The notes beneath the pieces were generated by a model that did not search any database, had not been told where the DNA came from, and saw only the letters and a list, made by a program, of their open reading frames with translations. A program made the translations under genes and the position numbers. Source: Bryobacterales bacterium (GTDB taxonomy: Bacteria > Acidobacteriota > Terriglobia > Bryobacterales > Bryobacteraceae). From it: a DNA stretch of 64,000 nucleotides. Position 1 is the stretch's first letter. Every line of letters begins with the position of its first letter. Below, one piece after another: positions 57,628-64,000 of this stretch. The stretch spans positions 1 through 64,000 of the forward strand of contig JAOAPR010000042.1 of assembly GCA_025463005.1 (NCBI GenBank), given 5' to 3'.

Positions 57628-59667
57628 ATGGGCAGAATCCTGGGGCGCCTCGTCTGGGCCGCGATTTCTCTGGCAGCAGCACTGTCTCTGGGCGCGGTGG
57701 CACAAAGCCGGGGCGAGCCGGTAAACAGCACCTGGCTGGTGATCGCCTCCGTTTGCACCTATCTGGTGGGATATCGCTTCTATGCCAGCTTCGTCGCGGC
57801 GCGAGTTATGGCTCTCGACGACAAGCGTGCCACACCCGCCGAACGGCTGCGTGACGGGCATGATTTCGAGCCCACCAATAAGTGGATCGTCTTCGGCCAC
57901 CATTTCGCGGCCATCGCCGGGCCGGGCCCGCTGGTCGGACCCACTTTGGCTGCGCAATTCGGCTATCTGCCGGGTTTTCTGTGGATCGTGATCGGAGCGA
58001 CGCTGGGCGGAGCGGTGCAGGATTTCGTGATCCTGTTCGGTTCGCTGCGCCGGGACGGGAAATCGCTCGGCCAGATCGCCCGCGAGGAGATCGGCAAAGT
58101 GGGTGGCTTCACCGCGCTGGTCACTGTGCTGCTGATCATGATCATTCTGCTGGCCGTGATCGCGCTGGTAGTGGTCAACGCGCTCAAAGGCAGCCCGTGG
58201 GGTACGTTTACCATCGCCGCCACCATGCCCATCGCGGTGTTCATGGGATTGTATCTGCGGTTCTGGCGCCCGGGAAAAGTGGTGGAAACGTCGCTCATCG
58301 GATTCGTGCTGGTGATGGCGAGCGTCTTTGCCGGCCAGGCGGTAGCGCAATCTCCGGTGCTGGCTCCCTGGTTTACGTACTCAGGTGTGGCCTTGGCCGC
58401 CGGGCTGATTGTATATGGTTTCTTCTCCAGCGCCCTTCCTGTGTGGCTGCTGCTGGCTCCGCGCGGCTACCTGAGCACATTCGTGAAACTTGGAGTAGTG
58501 GTGCTTCTGGCGGTTGGGATTCTATTCCTGCGTCCCGAGCTCAAGCTACCGGCCTTCACGCGCTTTGTCGACGGCACAGGACCTATTTTCGCCGGCAAGA
58601 TCTTTCCGTTCTGCTTTATCACCATCGCTTGTGGAGCGGTTTCCGGATTCCACTCTCTGATCTCCTCCGGTACGACGCCCAAGCTGCTGGCGCGAGAACG
58701 ACACGCCTTGGCGGTGGGATACGGATCGATGCTCCTTGAGAGTTTCGTGGCCGTCATGGCGCTGATCGCCGCCGCGTCGCTCCAGCCTGGCGTATTCTTC
58801 GCAGTGAACTCTCCGGCGGGCATCGTGGGAGCGACCCCCGATGCAGCGGCCGCCACCATCAGCGGTTGGGGATTCCCTGTGACCGCTGCCGAAATGCAGA
58901 CCCTGGCGCGAGACACCGGCGAGCAAACATTGTTCTACCGCACTGGCGGCGCGCCCTCGCTCGCGCTGGGCATGGCGCAGATCTTCGGCTCGACCGGCGG
59001 TGGCCGCGCGCTGCTGGCTTTCTGGTATCACTTCGCCATCATGTTCGAGGCGCTGTTTATCCTGACCACGCTCGATTCGGGCACCCGGGTGGGGCGATTC
59101 ATGTTGCAGGACATATTGGGACAAGTGTGGCCAAAGTGGGGCCAAACCAGTTGGAAGCCGGGCATGCTGGCAACCAGTGGGGTGATCGTGGCTGCCTGGG
59201 GCTACTTTCTCTACCAGGGCGTGATCGATCCGCTGGGCGGCATCAACACGCTGTGGCCGCTATTCGGCATTGCGAATCAGTTGCTGGCTGCCGTGGCTTT
59301 GTGCGTGGGGACGACGCTTCTGGTTAAGATGCACGGCGCGCGCTACATGTGGGTGACCTGCATCCCTCTGGTGTGGTTAGTGGTGGTCTGTTTCGTGGCC
59401 GGATGGCAGAAAATTCTCTCTCCGATCCCTGCGCTCGGGTTTCTTGCGCAGGCCGATCAGCTTGCAGCCGGTCCGCAGACCTCCACCACCGCGGCGCTGA
59501 TCTTCAATGCGCGACTGGATGCGGCGGTGACCGGCATTTTCCTGATATTAGTAGCGACGATCCTCATTGACTCGGTCCGCGTGTGGATCGGAATCCTGGG
59601 CGGTAAGCGGGAAGCGAAGAACACGGAAACGCCGTTTGTTCCAACGCGGCTCGCGGAGGAATTATGA
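57628..59667 (+). CDS. cstA: Carbon starvation protein CstA, pyruvate/peptide transporter family
   Basis: 679 residues with about 16-18 membrane helices. Family hallmarks are NKWIVFGHHFAAIAGPGPLVGPTLAAQFGYLPG, FCFITIACGAVSGFHSLISSGTTPK, and the C-terminal ALFILTTLDSGTRVGRFMLQDILG. CstA takes up pyruvate or peptides under carbon limitation. TATTCT (57611-57616) lies 11 bases before the ATG, and there is no good ribosome site. The YbdD-like small gene overlaps its stop by four bases (ATGA), the standard cstA context. Confidence 0.95.
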   Translation: MGRILGRLVWAAISLAAALSLGAVAQSRGEPVNSTWLVIASVCTYLVGYRFYASFVAARVMALDDKRATPAERLRDGHDFEPTNKWIVFGHHFAAIAGPGPLVGPTLAAQFGYLPGFLWIVIGATLGGAVQDFVILFGSLRRDGKSLGQIAREEIGKVGGFTALVTVLLIMIILLAVIALVVVNALKGSPWGTFTIAATMPIAVFMGLYLRFWRPGKVVETSLIGFVLVMASVFAGQAVAQSPVLAPWFTYSGVALAAGLIVYGFFSSALPVWLLLAPRGYLSTFVKLGVVVLLAVGILFLRPELKLPAFTRFVDGTGPIFAGKIFPFCFITIACGAVSGFHSLISSGTTPKLLARERHALAVGYGSMLLESFVAVMALIAAASLQPGVFFAVNSPAGIVGATPDAAAATISGWGFPVTAAEMQTLARDTGEQTLFYRTGGAPSLALGMAQIFGSTGGGRALLAFWYHFAIMFEALFILTTLDSGTRVGRFMLQDILGQVWPKWGQTSWKPGMLATSGVIVAAWGYFLYQGVIDPLGGINTLWPLFGIANQLLAAVALCVGTTLLVKMHGARYMWVTCIPLVWLVVVCFVAGWQKILSPIPALGFLAQADQLAAGPQTSTTAALIFNARLDAAVTGIFLILVATILIDSVRVWIGILGGKREAKNTETPFVPTRLAEEL

Positions 59668-59843
59668 GCCGGGTCTGGAAAGAATTCGTGCGGATCGTCG
59701 CTGGCGTCATAGCCGAGCTATCCGATCAGAAGGCTTACGAGCGGCACTTGGCGGCGCATGGCGCGGTCCACTCTCCTGATCAGTGGCGGCGTTTCCAGGA
59801 TGAGCAATGGGCCGCCAAATCCCGCCGCGCCCGCTGCTGCTGA
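59664..59843 (+). CDS. CstA-associated YbdD/YjiX (KCU-star) small protein
   Basis: 59 residues: ATG at 59664 overlapping the cstA stop, TGA at 59841-59843. The sequence contains YERHLAAHGAVHSPDQWRRF and ends KSRRARCC. Proteins of the YbdD/YjiX (DUF466) family are short, always follow cstA, and end in a conserved basic-Cys-Cys or, in some bacteria, a basic-Cys-selenocysteine terminus (KCU-star). Here both last codons are TGC and the next is TGA. They probably modulate CstA. The three bases after its stop separate it from the convergent propeller-protein gene. Confidence 0.88.
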   Translation: MSRVWKEFVRIVAGVIAELSDQKAYERHLAAHGAVHSPDQWRRFQDEQWAAKSRRARCC

Positions 59844-59846
59844 GCG

Positions 59847-61424
59847 TTACTCCGTTCGAGCGACGGTTGCGAATTGCACGTTTACTCCCCGGCAATCCAG
59901 GGCAAATCGGCCTCTTTCCTCACCTTTACTTACATCGACCACGGCAATCTCATTTTTGTCACCCAGACAGAACAGATAGAGATCCGCATCGACCTGCTCG
60001 ACATCGTGCAACCATCGGCTTCCGGCAGCCCACAGCTCAGAAGCGCCGCCCCCGGGTTCGACTCGCATCAAGCGCCCGCCGCAGCTATCCGCAAAGTAAA
60101 TGTCCCGTCCGTTCTGCGCGAGACGAACGCCATGGCAACCAACCTGACCACGGGCCAGCAGTGAATACCGCCCGTTCTGATCGACGTGGCCGATGTCTCC
60201 CTGGAACAAGGTAGACACGTAGCATCCTCCTCGGCCATCCGGATACGCGCAGTTGAGATGGCCTAACTGGATGTCGTTATGAATGTAATGATCCACCACC
60301 GACATGGAGGGAGTGAGGTCATAATTGAACCCGTAGATATCGGCCGGCAAGCGCCAACGCCGGATGACTTTCCGGCTTCGGAGATCCACCCACAGGACCG
60401 CGTCAGCGCTGGAGCTGGAAACGATACAGACGTCGTCGGTGACTGGAAATACGGTGTGGAGCCCATTGAACCACGGATCGTCGATTCGCCATGGGCTGCC
60501 TGGGCGCAAGTCGATGTTTCCAACCGGTTCATCGATAGTTGGAAGTACGGCAAGGAAATTCTCAAAACACAACACCAGGCGGCGCCCGACCAGGCCGGCA
60601 TGTTGGATCTTGAAGTGACTGTCGATAAAACGGCGGGCAACCACGTTTGCCCCGCGCTTGTCGACAGCCACTTCCAGTACGGTTAGTCCGCCGCTGTAGA
60701 GGTGGCTTTGGGACGGCGGCAATTTTTCAAACGGTGGGAGGTTCCGAAGGCGATTCGGGTCGGCGCCGCGTTGCGCTATGAAGTCCCGGGAACATCTTGT
60801 CCAGTCCCAGCTCCTGCTGGTGTGCGTCAGCAAGACTTGAAAGCGCCGGGTTTTGCCGTTGCCAAGACCACCGACGTAACTTGCTTCTCGCGATCCGTCG
60901 GATGTTTCGCAAGGGACCCTCGGGATGCGGAGCGGTTCGACCTCAACCAAATCTGGAATGCGAGTTGCTCCGGTCCGGAAAGTACGTAGGGACCGGATGA
61001 CGATTCGCGACGGGGAGCCGCCTTCCGCTGTGTTCCGCACAACCAACCAGCCACAGACGTTACGATCCTGATGCTCGATGACGACGTTGAAGACGGTATC
61101 GCCGTCCTCCGGGGTGCGATCGCTTTCAACGCTCAGGTAGGTGCTATGATCCTCGGCCACATAGCCGATCCCAACACGGCCTTTTGTGACCTCCGCTTCC
61201 ACCCTTACGCACAAAAGTTCTTTCCCCGCGCGACGACAGGCTTCCAGACATAAGGGGAACGTGACCGCATAAGCCCACTGATCCCCAGGAGTGGTGATCT
61301 CCATAGGGGCGCAGCCGATCACCACGCTCTGATTGTGGATGACCCCTTCCGGAAGCGCGAATGCGCCCGGCGACAATTCCTCTTGCAGATCTAGACCGCC
61401 TAGCAGACTCGTAGATCCGCTCAC
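59847..61424 (-). CDS. Two-domain protein: N-terminal beta domain plus beta-propeller, unknown function
   Basis: 525 residues from a GTG, with TAAGAT ending nine bases upstream and no ribosome site. No signal peptide. Residues about 30-150 form a beta-sandwich-like domain (WAYAVTFPLCLEACR, GRVGIGYVAEDHSTYLSVE, RNVCGWLVVRNTAEGGSPSRI) of a kind found next to FkbM-type methyltransferases or glycosyltransferases. Residues about 235-520 look like a six-bladed propeller (SGGLTVLEVAVDKRGANVVA, GCYVSTLFQGDIGHVDQNGR, GCHGVRLAQNGRDIYFADSC, WLHDVEQVDADLYLFCLGD). The blades resemble SMP-30/NHL-type sensors or lactonases, but I see no firm catalytic motif. Function unknown. Confidence 0.6.
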   Translation of the reverse strand: MSGSTSLLGGLDLQEELSPGAFALPEGVIHNQSVVIGCAPMEITTPGDQWAYAVTFPLCLEACRRAGKELLCVRVEAEVTKGRVGIGYVAEDHSTYLSVESDRTPEDGDTVFNVVIEHQDRNVCGWLVVRNTAEGGSPSRIVIRSLRTFRTGATRIPDLVEVEPLRIPRVPCETSDGSREASYVGGLGNGKTRRFQVLLTHTSRSWDWTRCSRDFIAQRGADPNRLRNLPPFEKLPPSQSHLYSGGLTVLEVAVDKRGANVVARRFIDSHFKIQHAGLVGRRLVLCFENFLAVLPTIDEPVGNIDLRPGSPWRIDDPWFNGLHTVFPVTDDVCIVSSSSADAVLWVDLRSRKVIRRWRLPADIYGFNYDLTPSMSVVDHYIHNDIQLGHLNCAYPDGRGGCYVSTLFQGDIGHVDQNGRYSLLARGQVGCHGVRLAQNGRDIYFADSCGGRLMRVEPGGGASELWAAGSRWLHDVEQVDADLYLFCLGDKNEIAVVDVSKGEERGRFALDCRGVNVQFATVARTE

Positions 61425-61603
61425 TGGATTCGAATCTTAGAGGCTAAGCAGTGTGGATTTGATGCAGCGTCAATACGAATTTGCATCGCTGAGTATCGCT
61501 CTTTCTTTTTAACACATAAATTCGTGCGAACACTCGCTGATTTGCCGAATGGCAAACGCGAACAGCACCGCGGCCGAACAGGACATGTTTAGGCATTGCT
61601 AGA

Positions 61604-64000
61604 ATGGATCAAACTGCCTTGGCGACCCTAACTCGTTGGCTGTTCTCGCATATCCCGCTGCGCCGTTGGGCGCCTCGCGCGGCCGTGTCCGCACTGTTGG
61701 TGCTGGGATTGATCCCCATCCGCGGCCAGCGGAACATTACCGGCGAAATCGAGATCCGTCAGGCGCTGGAGCGGCTGAGCACGCTGGGAAGCGTCATGAT
61801 GATCGCCGCGCATCCCGATGACGAGCGCGAAACCGTCCTGGCATATCTTGCGCTCGGCAGGCACGTGCGGACCGCCTACCTGTCGCTCACTCGCGGCGAA
61901 GGCGGTCAGAATCTTATCGGTCCGGAACAGGGCGACGAACTCGGGATCATCCGCAGTCAGGAGCTGCTCGCTTCCCGGCGGATCGATGGCGCCGAGCAGT
62001 ATTTCACCCGCGCTATCGATTTCGGCTTCTCCAAGACAGCGGACGAAACTCTCCAGAAATGGGATCGCAATAAGATCCTGGGCGACGTGGTGTACAACAT
62101 TCGCCGCTTCCGTCCGGACGTGGTGATTCTGGTATTTTCCGGCACGCCCCGCGACGGGCACGGACATCATCAGGCATCGGCGATTCTCGGTAAGGAAGCC
62201 TTTTCGCTGGCGGGCGATCCAACTAAGTTCCCCGAGCAACTGGCTTACGTCCAGCCCTGGACGCCCAAGCGTCTGATGATGAATTCCGGCGGGCCAGGCG
62301 GTGCCCAGAATAAGGGCAAAGGCGGCAAGAACAAGGCCGATAATCCGCCCCCTGCGGACCTGCTGAACATCGATGTGGGTGTCTATTCACCTGAGCTGGG
62401 CGCTTCTTTCGGTGAAATCGGCGGAGCCAGCCGCAGCGCGAATCGCACTCAGGGAACCGGCGCGCCCGAAACCAAGGGTTCGCAGCTGGTTTCCATGGAA
62501 ACGGTGGCCGGCGACAAGGCCACCAAAGATCTTTTCGAGAATTTCGACATCACTTGGAACCGCCTGCCGGGCGGCGCTCCAGTCGGCCAATTCCTGACCC
62601 AGGCACTCGCCTCCTTCGTGCCGGCGCATCCGGAGGCGCTGCTGCCCGAACTGATCCAGGCGCGTCCCTTGATCGCCGGAATCGTAGCCTCGACCAAAGA
62701 TCCGATGGCTGAACGGAAACTGAAAGAACTGGATGAGACCATCGCGTTGTGCGCGGGCATATCGCTCGAGGCTCAATCCGACAAGGCCGCCGTGAGTCCT
62801 GGGGCGACACTTCGCGTGAACTTCACCGCGATCCAGCGTTTGCCGGGACGGGTGGCGCTTACGGGAATCCGTGTTACCGGTATGGAAGGCGCTCCCACCG
62901 TGAACCTGGCTCCCACCGTTCTCGTAAACAATCAGCCCAGCCGTTATAACGCGAGCTTCACCGTTCCACAGGACCAGCCTTACACACAGCCGTATTGGCT
63001 GGAGCAGCCCAAGGATGGAGCGGCCTATTCGGTCCCTAATCCGCGCGAAATCGGACTGCCCGAAAACGAGCCGGTTCTTACCGCGCATTTTCGCCTACAA
63101 GTGGCAGGCACGGAGCTCGAGCTGGCGCGCCCGGTTCAATATCGCTATGTGGATCGCGTCTACGGCGAACAAGTTCGTCCGTTCACGGTGCTTCCTCCGG
63201 TAGCGGTGAGCCTGCCAGAGCACGCTATCGTCTTCGGCGACGCCAAGCCGCGCATGATTGAGGTCGCGGTGCGGTCAAACGGTGGCAAAGTCGCAGGCGA
63301 CCTTCGCTTGGACGTGCCCGCCGGCTGGAGCGCCGAGCCGCCTTCGCGTCATTTCGATCTGTCTGCAACCGAGGAGCAGACCAACGTTTTTTTCACCCTG
63401 GTTCCACCCTCAGGCGATTCCCGGAGTAAGATTCGTGCCGTGGCACAAGTGGGCACGCAGAGTATTTCGACCGGGACTGAGGTGATCCAGTATCCGCACA
63501 TCATCACGCAGACGCTGCTGCCGCCGGCGGAAGCGACGCTGGTGCGCGCCGATATTCGCATCCTTTCGAAAAACGTCGGCTATGTGATGGGAGCCGGTGA
63601 CGATGTGCCGCAGGCGATCCGGCAGCTCGGCTGCGAAGTGACTCTGTTGACAGAGGCTGATCTGGCGTATGGCGATCTTTCGCGCTTCGACGCGATTGTC
63701 ACCGGCGTGCGGGCGTTCAACACACGGCCGGATCTGCGCGCGAATTATCAGAGGCTGTTCGACTACGCGAGTAACGGCGGAACGCTGATTGTTCAGTACA
63801 ATGTCCCGGGAGGCGCACCTACTGGTATAAATGTCGCGCTTCCAGCAGCGTCCGCGCAAGGAGCGCCAACTCCACCCGCTCCCGTACCCGCAAATACACC
63901 TCCACCCGATGACGGATCGCTGGCGCACATTGGCCCCTATCCGATCCGGATCAGCCGCAACGACCGGGTCACGATCGAAGAAGCTCCCATCGTCTTTCCT
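61604..64000 (+). CDS. PIG-L (LmbE) family deacetylase, large multidomain, 3' end outside window
   Basis: 799 codons are visible, still open at the right edge. A signal/membrane segment lies about 26-41 (AAVSALLVLGLIPIRGQ). The PIG-L domain (about 55-320) has the zinc motif AAHPDDE and the second motif GTPRDGHGHHQAS. These enzymes remove N-acetyl groups from sugars or related amines. A low-complexity insert (GGPGGAQNKGKGGKNK) sits inside it. Further beta-sandwich regions follow (about 390-650), with a GATase1-like part after 655 (ADIRILSKNVGYVMGAGDDVPQAIRQLG). Export suggests action on envelope or external glycans. The 180 bases upstream (61425-61603) hold no gene. Confidence 0.85.
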   Translation, partial: MDQTALATLTRWLFSHIPLRRWAPRAAVSALLVLGLIPIRGQRNITGEIEIRQALERLSTLGSVMMIAAHPDDERETVLAYLALGRHVRTAYLSLTRGEGGQNLIGPEQGDELGIIRSQELLASRRIDGAEQYFTRAIDFGFSKTADETLQKWDRNKILGDVVYNIRRFRPDVVILVFSGTPRDGHGHHQASAILGKEAFSLAGDPTKFPEQLAYVQPWTPKRLMMNSGGPGGAQNKGKGGKNKADNPPPADLLNIDVGVYSPELGASFGEIGGASRSANRTQGTGAPETKGSQLVSMETVAGDKATKDLFENFDITWNRLPGGAPVGQFLTQALASFVPAHPEALLPELIQARPLIAGIVASTKDPMAERKLKELDETIALCAGISLEAQSDKAAVSPGATLRVNFTAIQRLPGRVALTGIRVTGMEGAPTVNLAPTVLVNNQPSRYNASFTVPQDQPYTQPYWLEQPKDGAAYSVPNPREIGLPENEPVLTAHFRLQVAGTELELARPVQYRYVDRVYGEQVRPFTVLPPVAVSLPEHAIVFGDAKPRMIEVAVRSNGGKVAGDLRLDVPAGWSAEPPSRHFDLSATEEQTNVFFTLVPPSGDSRSKIRAVAQVGTQSISTGTEVIQYPHIITQTLLPPAEATLVRADIRILSKNVGYVMGAGDDVPQAIRQLGCEVTLLTEADLAYGDLSRFDAIVTGVRAFNTRPDLRANYQRLFDYASNGGTLIVQYNVPGGAPTGINVALPAASAQGAPTPPAPVPANTPPPDDGSLAHIGPYPIRISRNDRVTIEEAPIVFP

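Noticed and set aside
1-64000. rRNA, tRNA, CRISPR arrays, insertion sequences, integrases and prophage genes.
   Set aside because: No cloverleaf with a CCA-type end, no regularly spaced repeat-spacer units and no transposase or integrase motif were recognised; the only tandem repeats are the three short units at 20883-20912.

Overview
The window is GC-rich, densely coded bacterial chromosome from a Gram-negative organism: it has LPS heptosyltransferases, an outer-membrane TonB-type receptor and many signal peptides. Oar-like receptors with an N-terminal carboxypeptidase-regulatory domain, secreted VWFA-related proteins, strings of PQQ-type beta-propeller proteins and cytochrome c/copper-monooxygenase-like proteins together suggest an Acidobacteriota member of the Solibacter/Bryobacter type. 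That placement is inference from gene content, not from a marker tree. I found no rRNA, tRNA, CRISPR array, insertion sequence or prophage, and no gene-free stretch longer than about 300 bases.

Layout. 1-4005: a SpoIIE-type phosphatase (cut by the window edge), a sensor kinase/response regulator pair and a divergent CusF-like copper-binding protein. 4018-16169: a leftward cluster of three tandem PQQ-type propeller enzymes, a secreted double-VOC protein and a carboxypeptidase-regulatory-repeat protein, divergent from a large Oar-like receptor. 16166-18918: leftward moaD-moaE fusion, VWFA protein, Hfq-like protein and inositol monophosphatase. 19012-20881: thioesterase, pgk and a small membrane protein set in a repeat-rich stretch. 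20901-25893: cytochrome c/copper monooxygenase-like protein, GAF-ANTAR regulator, DUF4159 protein, a YjqB/PGA-hydrolase-like gene and a secreted helical protein. 25983-31564: priA, a GNAT enzyme, and a secreted TPR protein with two small exported partners. 31565-35028: polyprenyl-phosphate sugar transferase, phosphoribosyltransferase, a shrunken sulfatase and a proline-rich exported protein. 35158-43312: phenylalanine hydroxylase, nucleoside hydrolase, then a MoxR/DUF58/BatA-like/VWA operon. 43318-49097: REC-like/DUF3052 fusion, trpD, sucCD, ndk and an NfeD-ClpP-like protease. 49106-54496: waaF, waaC, ICMT-like methyltransferase, then a leftward operon of a DRE-TIM carboxyltransferase, a NodB deacetylase and a LigJ-like amidohydrolase. 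54529-64000: zinc-ribbon membrane protein, CpaE/TadZ ATPase, cstA with its tiny YbdD/KCU-star partner, a propeller protein, and a PIG-L deacetylase running off the right edge.

Three cross-cutting signals stand out. Many genes without a Shine-Dalgarno sequence carry a TANNNT -10-like hexamer only 5-9 bases before the start codon, which suggests widespread leaderless transcription, while most exported-protein genes have good Shine-Dalgarno sites. A tandem GTTAAG-N3-GTTAAR element lies both between the sensor kinase and the CusF-like gene and in front of the phosphatase gene, a likely binding site for the neighbouring response regulator. A palindromic/tandem repeat family (core TTTATTTGCGT) overlaps the pgk stop codon and recurs about 250 bases downstream.
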